From positions 310,001 through 374,000 of the forward strand of contig NZ_PIQO01000002.1 of NCBI RefSeq assembly GCF_002844575.1: a stretch of 64,000 bases of DNA, written 5' to 3'. This document shows, piece by piece, positions 53,472-62,551 of the stretch (position 1 is the first letter of the stretch; every line of letters begins with the position of its first letter). Source of the DNA: Heyndrickxia camelliae. GTDB lineage: Bacteria; Bacillota; Bacilli; Bacillales; Bacillaceae_C. The position numbers and the translations under genes are program-made. Below the pieces are notes generated by a model. The model saw nothing but the letters and a program-made list of their open reading frames with translations, was not told the origin of the DNA and did no database searches.

Positions 53472-54026
53472 ATGGGAAGCGATAATATGTCTCTAAAAGA
53501 AAAAAGCATCGTCTTTATTGGATTTATGGGAGTGGGCAAAACTACCATAGGTTCTTTAGTCGCAAAAAAGCTATATCGAGATTTCATCGATATTGATCAA
53601 GAAATTGAAAAAGAATTTGATATGCCTACTACAGAGATTTTTAAGACTTTCGGTGAGAAAGTCTTCAGAGAAAAAGAAAAGAACATTATTGATTTCTACT
53701 CTAAACAGAAATTAAAGATTATTTCTGTTGGTGGAGGAGCCTTTTTACAAGAGGAAATACAAAAAATTTGCTTATCCAATTGTATTGTATTTTTTCTAGA
53801 TCTTTCTTGGGAATCTTGGAAAGAACGAATTAATCTAATTATTGATAGCCGACCTGTTTTACAAGGAAAAAGCCTGGACGAAATAAAAGAGCTTTTTTAT
53901 ACTAGACAACAATATTATATGAATCATCATTCAAAGGTGGAAACGGATAATCTTGATATTGAATCTGTTGCAGATAATATTGTGGATGCATTAAAAACTG
54001 CATGGGAACTTTATGATGAACATTAG
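53472..54026 (+). CDS. aroK: Shikimate kinase
   Basis: 184 residues, family-typical length. Walker A GFMGVGKTT (Lys23), the substrate Asp in FIDIDQEIEK, the conserved ETEVF-like KTFGEKVFREKE with Arg, and VGGGAFL. The lid RPVLQGKS has the Arg seen in the family. It makes shikimate 3-phosphate. Here it stands alone on the plus strand, convergent with aroQ and ydiB-like genes, so it may serve imported shikimate rather than being the only biosynthetic copy (inference). GAGGCGG precedes the ATG. Confidence 0.88.
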   Translation: MGSDNMSLKEKSIVFIGFMGVGKTTIGSLVAKKLYRDFIDIDQEIEKEFDMPTTEIFKTFGEKVFREKEKNIIDFYSKQKLKIISVGGGAFLQEEIQKICLSNCIVFFLDLSWESWKERINLIIDSRPVLQGKSLDEIKELFYTRQQYYMNHHSKVETDNLDIESVADNIVDALKTAWELYDEH

Positions 54027-54120
54027 GAATTATTTTATGATATAGCTACACATACAGCTGTGAAAATTCTTAGCTATTAAAAAACCAACTATTTAAATTA
54101 TCGATTTTTTTGTATAACCA

Positions 54121-54167
54121 AAAATGCACCGAGTGATTATCCTTTGTTAACACACTCGATGCATTTT
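54121..54167. terminator. Bidirectional terminator between convergent aroK and aroQ
   Basis: AAAATGCACCGAGTG / CACTCGATGCATTTT with one mismatch, A/T tracts on both sides. Confidence 0.87.
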
Positions 54168-54190
54168 ATAATATTTCCGTTTTTAAATGA

Positions 54191-54634
54191 TTAACTTTGT
54201 CGGCCCGCTGCTAATGCTGCGCGAATCCCCAGTAAATAACTTTCTTGTCCGAATCCGGAAATTTGCCCGGTTGCGATTTCCGCAAAAACGGATTCATGGC
54301 GAAATGCTTCACGTGAATGGATATTGGACATATGAATTTCAACGACTGGGACTGTTAAAATAGCCAAGGCATCACGGATTGCGTAGCTATAGTGTGTCCA
54401 AGCCCCCGCATTGATAACAACTCCATCAACTCCCGATAAAAAGGCTTCATTGATTTTATTAACCATTTCACCCTCATGATTGGTTTGAAATGTGTCTACT
54501 TCAATGTTTAATTCTTTTGCTAGTTGCTGGATTTTATTATTTATTTCATCTAAAGTAATAGTTCCGTATTGTTTAGGATCGCGTTTCCCGAACATATCAT
54601 GGTTAACACCATGGAGCATTAATATTTTAGTCAT
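54191..54634 (-). CDS. aroQ: 3-dehydroquinate dehydratase, type II
   Basis: 147 residues, normal for AroQ. LMLHGVNHDMFGKRDPKQYG contains the active-site Asn and Tyr region, NHEGEMVNKINEA the Glu, INAGAWTHYSYAIRDAL the Asn and catalytic His, and EIHMSNIHSREAFRH the conserved substrate loop. It interconverts 3-dehydroquinate and 3-dehydroshikimate. The opening HGVNHDMFG departs from the usual GPNLNLLG, so it belongs to a diverged subgroup that may be catabolic. Confidence 0.9.
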   Translation of the reverse strand: MTKILMLHGVNHDMFGKRDPKQYGTITLDEINNKIQQLAKELNIEVDTFQTNHEGEMVNKINEAFLSGVDGVVINAGAWTHYSYAIRDALAILTVPVVEIHMSNIHSREAFRHESVFAEIATGQISGFGQESYLLGIRAALAAGRQS

Positions 54635-54690
54635 GTCTTTCTCTCCTTCGGCCGTAAGATTTTCATGAAAACTATTAAAATGGAAATGTC

Positions 54691-55587
54691 TTACCCGAAC
54701 ATAATTTTCCTAATGTCATCTATTGGCATATCCTCACCAGTGAACAATTTGAATCCTAGCGCCCCTTGCCAAAGCATCATCCCTAAACCATTAATCGCTG
54801 TTGCGCCTGCTTCTTCGGCTTGTTTTAATAATTTTGTTTTTTGAGGGTTGTACACCACGTCTGTTACCACTAAATCTTTACGTAAGACATCCAATGTATC
54901 ATCCACAATGCTTAATTGATCCAATGGTTTCATCCCTAAGCTTGTTCCATTTGCTAACACAGCACTTTCCGCTACTTCTTTACGGAATCGATCTTTATCT
55001 TCTAATGGTAAGATGTTAGCTTTGACGCCAAAGGATTTCATTTCATTATTGATATAGTTCACATTTTCCTCTGCATTTTGGAAAAACTTATCATTACGAG
55101 CAAAAATATTAAGTTCTTGAATACCTGATTGTGCTAATTGAATGGCAATTGGTGTTGCAACTCCACCGGAACCAACTAATGTTATCTTTTGACCTTTTAA
55201 ATCAACACCTTGTTGTTCAAGGTTCTTCACGTAACCTAAGCCATCTGTATTATAGCCAATAAGCTTACCATCTCTGTTTACAACCGTGTTACTTGCACGA
55301 GCGTATTTTGCACTATCATCAAGTTCATCGAGATATGGGAGAATTTCCATTTTGTTTGGCATCGAAACGTTAAAACCCGCAACTCCCAATGCTTTCATAC
55401 CTTCTACAGCCTCTTTAAGTGTGTCATTGCCTACTTCAAACGCAAGATAAGCATAGTTTATACCTAAAAGAGTATATCCCAAGTTATGCATTTGCGGTGA
55501 AAGGCTGTGGCCGATTGGTGTAGCCAATAATCCAACTAATTTTGTTCTACCATCAATTTTTCCTAAGTTTTTTTCATAGTTTGCCAT
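54691..55587 (-). CDS. Quinate/shikimate dehydrogenase (YdiB/AroE family)
   Basis: 298 residues. N-terminal shikimate-binding part ATPIGHSLSPQMHN, catalytic Lys in NVSMPNKMEI, and Asp in IGYNTDG. NAD(P) fold with VGSGGVATPIAIQLA and ARNDKFFQNAEENVN, the latter resembling YdiB, which uses NAD and accepts quinate as well as shikimate. With AroQ and two carriers downstream in the operon it probably serves quinate or shikimate uptake and conversion rather than biosynthesis. Confidence 0.88.
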   Translation of the reverse strand: MANYEKNLGKIDGRTKLVGLLATPIGHSLSPQMHNLGYTLLGINYAYLAFEVGNDTLKEAVEGMKALGVAGFNVSMPNKMEILPYLDELDDSAKYARASNTVVNRDGKLIGYNTDGLGYVKNLEQQGVDLKGQKITLVGSGGVATPIAIQLAQSGIQELNIFARNDKFFQNAEENVNYINNEMKSFGVKANILPLEDKDRFRKEVAESAVLANGTSLGMKPLDQLSIVDDTLDVLRKDLVVTDVVYNPQKTKLLKQAEEAGATAINGLGMMLWQGALGFKLFTGEDMPIDDIRKIMFG

Positions 55588-55758
55588 AATAACTATCTCC
55601 TTTTCTCTTTATTTTTGGCTATATTCGTGTTGATCTAGCCTAATGCGTACACGTAAACGGGTTTTATTGGATACGAAAACTAGCGTGAACGAATACGCAA
55701 GGAGGTATGATCGTCAACAGCATAATTACTTTTCTAAATATCTATTAAATTATCAATT

Positions 55759-56970
55759 TTATTTAAAAACTTTTCGCCCGCGATATAAAACAAATATTGC
55801 TAATAAAACACTTATAACCGCGATGACCATATCAAATACCAATGTCATGGTGATGTTCACTGCACCTACCAAATAGCTTGTGATCATCGGCACAAAAATA
55901 AAGGCTAAACTTGAAGCGATATTTACGTAAGATGTGGTCGTTGCCTTATTTTTCATAAAGAACTGTGTCATGACACTTAAAGCTAATTGGAAAATCCCTG
56001 CCGTTGATAGACCAAGGATAAAGGTACATATTAAAACAACCGAATAAGCTTTAATCGTAAATAGACCTAACATGGATAAAAAGGCTATTGCCGGATAAAG
56101 AATCATAATCGTTACAGGCTTTACAAATTTATCTAAAATAGCGGCTAAAATTAATACGGACACTAACGCACCTATACTAAAGTAACTTAACAGCTGTACA
56201 GCGTTATTTTCGCCTAAACCAATAAATTTACTTCCAAGCTCTGGTAGCCATGTTTGCCATACTACGAATAACGCGGTACAAGTGAAGCCGATTAAAATAA
56301 TTGCTAATCCTTCACGCCATAATTTAGGTTCTTCTTTAAATGGTGAAGACTCCTCTTGACTCTCTAGTGATTGCCCCCCACCATTTGCAGTTGGAAACGG
56401 CATGAAAATAAGATAAATGCCGCATAACAAATACAGAATACCCCAAATAAAGAATGACCAGCCCCAGAAAATGTGGTTCGCTACTAATATGGAGATGATA
56501 AACGGCAATAATGTTGCTCCAATCGAAACAAATGCTTTAACAAGAACAGTTGCAGAGCTTGACTTTTTCGGAAATGCTTCTATTAAAGCAGGATATGTCC
56601 CCGAATCAAGCAACGAATTGGCGATACCAGCCACGATTGCAAAAATAAATGCAAGGGTATAACTTGACGTTAGCGGTATGCCAATCAAAAATAGTATTTC
56701 TAGAAAACTTCCAATAACAATCACTGGTTTCCTGCCGTATTTGTCGGAGATTCGACCAACAAAAAATAAGGATACAAGTTTCCCTATTCCAATAGCAGAA
56801 ACTAAGAGACTGATTTTTTCCACTGAAACATGATATTTGCTAGAAAGATTATGCATGTTAGATGCAACGATAATGTTAATCATTCCGAGCATGAAGTAGT
56901 TTAAATACATTCCAACAGATGTCTTAATATATCGGTTTTTCAACTTGTCCACTCCTTTGAATGCATCCAA
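55759..56970 (-). CDS. MFS transporter in the shikimate cluster (copy 2)
   Basis: 403 residues, 12 predicted helices. FFVGRISDKYGRKPVIVIG is the MFS loop 2-3 motif. It is clearly paralogous to the product at 57094: DSGTYPALIEAFPKKSSSATVLVKAF here and DSGSYPALNEGFPNAAGTATVLLKAF there, shown here only for the first 20 residues each: DSGTYPALIEAFPKK. Likely carries shikimate, quinate or dehydroshikimate (inference). Confidence 0.83.
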   Translation of the reverse strand: MDAFKGVDKLKNRYIKTSVGMYLNYFMLGMINIIVASNMHNLSSKYHVSVEKISLLVSAIGIGKLVSLFFVGRISDKYGRKPVIVIGSFLEILFLIGIPLTSSYTLAFIFAIVAGIANSLLDSGTYPALIEAFPKKSSSATVLVKAFVSIGATLLPFIISILVANHIFWGWSFFIWGILYLLCGIYLIFMPFPTANGGGQSLESQEESSPFKEEPKLWREGLAIILIGFTCTALFVVWQTWLPELGSKFIGLGENNAVQLLSYFSIGALVSVLILAAILDKFVKPVTIMILYPAIAFLSMLGLFTIKAYSVVLICTFILGLSTAGIFQLALSVMTQFFMKNKATTTSYVNIASSLAFIFVPMITSYLVGAVNITMTLVFDMVIAVISVLLAIFVLYRGRKVFK

Positions 56971-57093
56971 TCTTTTACAAAATCTCCTTTACTACTAAAA
57001 CATAATGTAAAAGAAGGACCCAAAGTATATAGAGAAAGAGTGGTCAGCATTTGCTTTACTGATTCCACTTTTCAAATAAGATGCCAGCTTGTC

Positions 57094-58296
57094 TCAGTTG
57101 TAAACGGATATGGATTTGTATCTTTTGAAGATATAGATTCCTAGTACAACACTGACAATGGCCAAACAAATATCAAAAATAAATACAGAGGATACTCCTA
57201 AGTATTTAGTTAGTAATCCTGTTACAAAAGGGACGACAATAAAAGCTATACTAGCTGCTGCACTAACATAGGAAACACTTGCTCCCTTTTTTTCTGAAAA
57301 CAGTTCCATCATCACTGTCGCTGTTAATTGAAAAATCCCTGACATTGAAAATCCTAAAAAGAATGATACAACCGTAAGAATGGTTAGATTATGATTAAAT
57401 AGAAGCACGATTAAAGTAATCAATGCCATACAAGGATAGATAACCATAGCAGTTATTGGCTTCATTAACCTTTTTAACAAGATAGCAAGTAATAGAACGG
57501 ACAGGATTCCACCTGTACCATAATAGCTAAGTAACTCAACCGACTTCACTTTGCTTAAATGAAGCACGTCTTGTCCAAAGGTCGGAAGCCAAATTTGAAC
57601 GACATTAAACAATGAAACAGAAGCAAAGCCATTCAAAATAAGGGCAACGCCTTCCTTCCAAAACTTTAGCTGAGCCGGATTAAATGGTTGCTTAACAGGT
57701 GAGTCCTCTACCTGTTGTTTCTTATGTTCTTTTTTTGTAGGATCAGGAAAGTTAGCTCTTATTAAAAAGAGACCACTCAATAAAAACACTGTTGCAGGTA
57801 CAAAGAAACTATAGCCGTAAAACATTTTGTTAGTGATAATAAAAGCTATAATGATGGGTAGAAGAACTGCCCCTATTGAAATAAAAGCTTTCAATAAAAC
57901 CGTTGCGGTACCTGCAGCATTTGGAAACCCTTCATTAAGTGCAGGATAAGAACCTGAATCTAATAAGGAATTACAGATTCCCGCAATGAGAGCAAGTCCC
58001 ATGGCGTACTTATATTGAGTTGTAAACGGTATTCCTATTAGAAATATCATATATAACAAGACCGCTGTCACAATTAGAGGCTTTCTTCCATAACGATCGG
58101 AAAGCTTTCCAGATACATTAATACTTAATAAGTGCCCAATTCCAACAACGGAAATCAAAGAACTGATATCTGTTTTTTCAACTCCCAATTGTTGAGAAAG
58201 AAAGCTCATATTTGATGACAAGATGATATTGACCATCCCTAAAAGTAAGTAATTTAAATAAATTCCTGATGCCATTTTCCAATATGGATTCTTCAT
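57094..58296 (-). CDS. MFS transporter in the shikimate cluster (copy 1)
   Basis: 400 residues, 12 predicted helices, with NVSGKLSDRYGRKPLIVTA between helices 2 and 3 and DSGSYPALNEGFPN after helix 4. First gene of the cluster, preceded by two LacI-type operators (58546 and 58711). The presence of two close paralogues suggests related substrates or an importer/exporter pair. Confidence 0.83.
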   Translation of the reverse strand: MKNPYWKMASGIYLNYLLLGMVNIILSSNMSFLSQQLGVEKTDISSLISVVGIGHLLSINVSGKLSDRYGRKPLIVTAVLLYMIFLIGIPFTTQYKYAMGLALIAGICNSLLDSGSYPALNEGFPNAAGTATVLLKAFISIGAVLLPIIIAFIITNKMFYGYSFFVPATVFLLSGLFLIRANFPDPTKKEHKKQQVEDSPVKQPFNPAQLKFWKEGVALILNGFASVSLFNVVQIWLPTFGQDVLHLSKVKSVELLSYYGTGGILSVLLLAILLKRLMKPITAMVIYPCMALITLIVLLFNHNLTILTVVSFFLGFSMSGIFQLTATVMMELFSEKKGASVSYVSAAASIAFIVVPFVTGLLTKYLGVSSVFIFDICLAIVSVVLGIYIFKRYKSISVYN

Positions 58297-58545
58297 TCAA
58301 TATCTCCTCGATGTCATACAAATTCCAAATAAATAAATCCCATTCCCCATCTCAGTACCATTGATAATCTTAGTTTGTTTCTAATATAAAAATTAAATTC
58401 CTTTGTACACACAGCCTATTCAATCTGTTCTTATAAATTTTTATAAAAGATGTTGAGATGGGAAATGAAAGAAATTATTTTTTTGAAATTCCTATTGAAA
58501 ATGAGAAAGTTCTAGTGATTCCTCCCTCCATTACCTCACTTATCT

Positions 58546-58565
58546 AAAGTACATCGTTCTACTAA
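58546..58565. promoter_or_regulatory. LacI-type operator, half-conserved
   Basis: The right arm GTTCTACTAA is identical to that of the perfect palindrome at 58711; the left arm is diverged. The two centres are 165 bp apart. Confidence 0.55.
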
Positions 58566-58710
58566 AAAATGAAATTTTTATATACATAATAATAATATAT
58601 AATTTCGGATCGCAATTACTTTTATACCTTACAATAGAACAACATATTAAGATAAAGGGGCTTTTATGGGACATTATTTTTAACTCATTGGATAAATATA
58701 GATATTATTC

Positions 58711-58730
58711 TTAGTAGAACGTTCTACTAA
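58711..58730. promoter_or_regulatory. Perfect 20-bp LacI-type operator
   Basis: Perfect palindrome with arm TTAGTAGAAC and central CG, the LacI-family pattern. It lies between the LacI gene and the transporter gene that begins the shikimate operon. Confidence 0.8.
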
Positions 58731-59007
58731 ATAACAAATAAAAATATACTCTTGATTTCTATATGTGTCAAGTCTGTGACAAAAACAGTTAGAAATTGGT
58801 ATGTGGATTGGGCTTTTAAGATAATTTTACCTTCATTAAAAAATGCAGTTTTATATGTATTGTTGTTTTCGTAAATTGTTTTAAATCCTAATTAGTCTTA
58901 GTTTCGGGCATCTTCTCTTAAAATGGACTTTCGTTTCTAATCCGAAATGAGGAAGTGATAAGATTTTCTTTTATAAAAGCAACCGAGTTTTTAAAAAAAG
59001 CCATTAA

Positions 59008-59038
59008 AAAAGAAGATTAACGTTTGTTATCTTCTTTT
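59008..59038 (-). terminator. Terminator of the LacI gene
   Basis: AAAAGAAGAT / ATCTTCTTTT with further T residues on the minus strand, 18 bp after the stop. Confidence 0.83.
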
Positions 59039-59055
59039 AAAAATAATCTTTAGTT

Positions 59056-60078
59056 TTATGACGTTTCACGAATGATAAGTTCAGGCTGTAGAATTATTCG
59101 TTGTTTCTCGGGACTACTTTTTGTCATTTTTTCATATAAAATAGTTGCAGATTTATTCCCGATTGATCTTGGAAAGGAAGAAACGGTTGTTAAAGGGGGA
59201 TGATAAATTTCTGAGTCTGGAATGTTATCAAATCCAACTATATCGATGTCAACTCCTGGTGTTAACTTATGCAATGCTAGACCCTGTAAGACACCAGAGG
59301 CTACCAAATCGCTAAAGCAAAAAATGGCTGTTGGAGGATTTCCATTTTGCAAAACTTTAGATACCGCATCAAATCCCCCTTCTCTAGTCGGCGGTCCATC
59401 AATTATTAGGGATTCATCCAATTTCAATTCAGCTTTTTCATAAGCTAACTGAAATCCCCGCATTCTCTCAATCCAAGTAGAAGAAGACTTGATTCCTCCT
59501 AAATAAGCAATTCTTTTATGTCCTTTTTCTAGTAGATGTTTGACAGCAATATACGCACCTTTAACATAGTCAATACCTACATAATCACAATTCGCATCAT
59601 CAAGTTCTCGATTAGCAAGCACAATTGGTATTGGAAGGTTATTTATTCGTTCAACTGTTTTTTCAGTACTTTTAGAAGCCGGATTAAGAATTAATCCATC
59701 CACTCTATGCTCTATCATCGTTGAAAGTAGTTTGTCCTGCTTAGAAACAGAGTCGAAGGTTGTACCCAGAAGTACGGTATATCCAGCCTGTTCCAAAGTA
59801 TTTTGCGCACCTATCAAAAACTCCGAAATAAACTTGTTGGCAATATCAGTCACAATTACCCCAACAATACCCGTACTTTGTGATCTTAAGTTAGCGGCTA
59901 CCCGATCGTAAACATATCCCAATGTATCGATAGAATCAAATACCTTCTTTCTTGTAGCTTCCGAAATTCGAGGATTATTCCTTATAACCAAAGAGACTGT
60001 TGATGTTGAAACGCCTGCATGCTCAGCCACTTCATGTAAGGTAACCCGATGTTTTTTGCTCATATAGAATGTCACCAA
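59056..60078 (-). CDS. LacI-family repressor of the shikimate/quinate cluster
   Basis: 340 residues. HTH VTLHEVAEHAGVSTSTVSLVI with hinge VAANLRSQSTGIV, then a periplasmic-binding-like core (DIVGFDNIPDSEIYHPPLTT near the end). It is encoded next to the perfect LacI-type palindrome at 58711. Known quinate regulators in Listeria and in proteobacteria are of other families, so a LacI protein here would be unusual. No good ribosome site precedes the ATG at 60078; the in-frame ATG at 60063 (MSKKHRVTLHEVAEH) is the alternative start. Confidence 0.85.
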   Translation of the reverse strand: MVTFYMSKKHRVTLHEVAEHAGVSTSTVSLVIRNNPRISEATRKKVFDSIDTLGYVYDRVAANLRSQSTGIVGVIVTDIANKFISEFLIGAQNTLEQAGYTVLLGTTFDSVSKQDKLLSTMIEHRVDGLILNPASKSTEKTVERINNLPIPIVLANRELDDANCDYVGIDYVKGAYIAVKHLLEKGHKRIAYLGGIKSSSTWIERMRGFQLAYEKAELKLDESLIIDGPPTREGGFDAVSKVLQNGNPPTAIFCFSDLVASGVLQGLALHKLTPGVDIDIVGFDNIPDSEIYHPPLTTVSSFPRSIGNKSATILYEKMTKSSPEKQRIILQPELIIRETS

Positions 60079-60170
60079 CTTGGAAAAAAATTAAAAATCA
60101 ACCATTATGAAAAATCATACAATCATAAATCGCAATATTAATGATAATGGAAATGATACATGGTATCAAG

Positions 60171-60198
60171 AAACAAGGGGACGGTTCTCATTTCTCCC
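60171..60198. repeat. Single arm of the GGGACGGTTC repeat
   Basis: AAACAAGGGGACGGTTCTC followed by ATTTCTCCC; no partner arm nearby. Confidence 0.75.
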
Positions 60199-60395
60199 TC
60201 ACTTAATTCCGCCAAATTTTGAAAGGAAAAAGAAATGAAGTGCGCAGCCCTTTTTATGCAAAGATTGCAATTGGAATAACTTGTATACTAATGTAAGAAC
60301 ATAAATTCCATGTTCCTTTAATCCCTCAAATGGAATAGTTTTCATTCAGCATTTTAGGGTCAATATACCAACGCTTGTTTTACGCATCTTTACCG

Positions 60396-60621
60396 TCAAT
60401 CATGCACTTTTCCTAATATTTTATATTGTCCATCGATAAGTTCAATCGCATTCTGATTCTTAAAAGAGTCGATTTGAGTGACTCTGTGTTGGGGTTCCCC
60501 TTCCAAATTAACGCTTAAATCAATGGGTAAAATTTTTAAGACGGACTTCAATTTGTTCTATAATTATTTCATTTTCATTATAGGGGTTGTTTGTTGATGT
60601 ATCGTTTACTAAAATTTCCAT
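60396..60621 (-). pseudogene. Frameshifted relic of a small gene
   Basis: From the ATG at 60621 the frame reads MEILVNDTSTNNPYNENE, IIIEQIEVRL, then hits a stop. Shifting one base at the A/T run near 60530-60542 gives KILPIDLSVNLEGEPQHR, VTQIDSFKNQNAIELIDG, QYKILGKVHD and a stop at 60396. Both halves look like real protein and join without a gap, giving about 75 residues. There is no ribosome site at the ATG, so the 5' end may also be missing. Family not recognised. Confidence 0.55.
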
Positions 60622-61151
60622 CGTTTGAACTATTAGGTTTTTCTTTTTGAAGGATGGCAGGAAGAAAGAATAATTATAAATTCCATTTTTTACATAATAT
60701 CAATTATAACAATCGGTGCTTTTTCATATGAATACTAGTTAACCTCGGATTAGTTTAAGTAAATGTTATTCTAATAAAATATTCTAGAACATCTAATATA
60801 CCTTTCAACAAATCACGAGCTGTCCTATTGAATTCCCAAACTAATCCACTAGTTATGCTGTTTTGCCGCACAAAACGCCTGATTGTCCCCCTCAAAAAAA
60901 CTCATCTCCCCTCTGCAAAGCAGAAATAGACTTTTCCCGGCATCACTGTATCCATTACCTTTCCCTTCAAAAAATCTTTTACGCTTTAAAGTAGCATGGT
61001 TCCGCCTCGGAATCATGGTGTACCTGGCACCCGTAGCCAAAAAATACTTGATTCTAAAATAATTTAGGTCTATCATAAAAAACATAAATTTTATACAAAT
61101 TCCGAATAGTATAAAATTACAATCAAATTCTCTCGAAAGGAATCTTGCATA

Positions 61152-62333
61152 ATGGTCAAGGTAGATTTTCAACACGTATGTTTGAAAGAGGTATTTCAAG
61201 ATGCTATCGAATGGAGGCGTTATTTACATGCCCATCCGGAACTGTCCTTTCACGAAGTAAACACAGCTAAGTTCGTTTATGAAACTTTAAAGTCTTTTGG
61301 GGGCATTGATGTTACCCGGCCCACCAAGACAAGCGTGTTAGGAGTGTTAAAAGGCTCCTTACCTGGGAAAACCATCGCTATTCGAGCTGATATGGATGCA
61401 CTTCCTATCGAAGAAAAAAGCGGGGTGCCTTTTTCCTCCCAAACGCCTGGGGTGATGCATGCTTGTGGACATGACGGTCACACAGCTATTCTCTTGGGGA
61501 CTGCAAAATTCTTATCACAATGTAAGGAGGATATCGCTGGAGAAATACGTTTTATCTTTCAACACGCGGAAGAACTTTATCCCGGCGGTGCAGAGGAACT
61601 TGTCCAACATGGGGTGATGGATGGGGTGGATGTCGTAATTGGAACGCATTTATGGTCTCCGCTTGAAATCGGAAAAATCGGCATCGTGTATGGACCGATG
61701 ATGGCAGCTCCTGACACCTTTCAAATTTTTGTAAATGGCAAAGGCGGACACGCTGCAATGCCACAGGATACCGTGGACAGTATTGCGATTGCCAGTCAGG
61801 TTGTGACAAATCTACAGCATATTGTTTCAAGAAATATTGATCCTTTAAAGCCTGTTGTGATTTCTGTGGCGAAGTTTGTCGGTGGAACAACCCATAATGT
61901 GATCCCGGGATCTGTTGAAATCATGGGGACAGTACGAAGCTTCGATCCAGAAGTCCGCAAAGAAATTCCAAAGCATATGGAGAGAATTGTAAAAGGGATA
62001 ACAAGTGCTCATGACGCGGATTATGTGTTTCGTTATGAATTCGGGTATCGTGCCGTTATTAATCATGAGGAAATCACAAAAGTTATGGAAGACACCGCGA
62101 TTGAAGTGTATGGAAAAGAGGATGTTGTACGAATGGATCCAACCATGGTGGGCGAAGACTTCTCCGCATATCAGCAAGCGGCAAAAGGCTGTTTCTTTTA
62201 TATCGGTGCAGGAAATAAGGAACAGGGAATCATCTATCCACATCATCATGAACAATTTATGATTGATGAACGCTCCATAGAAAAAGGAATCAATCTATTT
62301 GTGCATGCAGTATTTAACTTTCTTTCTCAGTAA
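61152..62333 (+). CDS. M20-family amidohydrolase (N-acyl-L-amino-acid hydrolase type)
   Basis: 393 residues. The di-metal site residues of the peptidase M20D family are all visible: HACGHDGHTAILLGTAKFL, AEELYPGGAEELV, GTHLW, and C-terminal MVGEDFSAYQQ. The lid domain has the conserved GKGGHAAMPQ. It cleaves an acyl or indole-acetyl amide from an amino acid in the cytoplasm. AAAGGA precedes the ATG. The two following genes encode a likely sodium-coupled carrier for its substrate. Confidence 0.9.
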   Translation: MVKVDFQHVCLKEVFQDAIEWRRYLHAHPELSFHEVNTAKFVYETLKSFGGIDVTRPTKTSVLGVLKGSLPGKTIAIRADMDALPIEEKSGVPFSSQTPGVMHACGHDGHTAILLGTAKFLSQCKEDIAGEIRFIFQHAEELYPGGAEELVQHGVMDGVDVVIGTHLWSPLEIGKIGIVYGPMMAAPDTFQIFVNGKGGHAAMPQDTVDSIAIASQVVTNLQHIVSRNIDPLKPVVISVAKFVGGTTHNVIPGSVEIMGTVRSFDPEVRKEIPKHMERIVKGITSAHDADYVFRYEFGYRAVINHEEITKVMEDTAIEVYGKEDVVRMDPTMVGEDFSAYQQAAKGCFFYIGAGNKEQGIIYPHHHEQFMIDERSIEKGINLFVHAVFNFLSQ

Positions 62334-62350
62334 TAGACAGGAGGGATTTC

Positions 62351-62551
62351 ATGAATGCAGTAAAACTCTTGGCGCTTGTGCCTATCATTGGAATTTTTGT
62401 CGGAGCTATTTTCTTTAATCGGGTAACCCCCATCGTTCTCGGAATGCCGTTTTTATTATTTTGGTTAGTAATGTGTACTGTTCTTTCCTCCCCTATTATG
62501 TGGATTGTGTTCAAATTTGACCCTAATCGTAAGGAGGATGAATTATTATGA
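62351..62551 (+). CDS. DUF3311-family small membrane protein
   Basis: 66 residues with two transmembrane helices (LLALVPIIGIFVGAIFF and MPFLLFWLVMCTVLSSP) and the ending WIVFKFDPNRKEDE. DUF3311 proteins are commonly encoded just before sodium/solute symporters and are thought to be accessory subunits. AGGAGGG precedes the ATG; the stop overlaps the next start (ATGA). Confidence 0.85.
   Translation: MNAVKLLALVPIIGIFVGAIFFNRVTPIVLGMPFLLFWLVMCTVLSSPIMWIVFKFDPNRKEDELL

Larger units (their letters stand above)
58297..59055. promoter_or_regulatory. 759-bp control region between the LacI and MFS genes
   Basis: It contains the two LacI-type operators at 58546-58565 and 58711-58730 and the LacI terminator at 59008-59038. 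No gene of credible length was seen, and no repeat copy. Confidence 0.6.
60079..61151. other. 1.07-kb gap with repeats and a frameshifted relic
   Basis: It contains a single GGGACGGTTC repeat arm (60171-60198), the relic at 60396-60621 and a short palindrome GGTGTACCTGGCACC (61018-61032). The rest is AT-rich with no credible gene. The M20 gene promoter should lie in the last 150 bp; no clear pair was found. Confidence 0.55.

Noticed and set aside
60849-61199. Minus-strand 116-codon ORF
   Set aside because: It overlaps the M20 start, has no ribosome site and has a composition unlike a protein family I know.
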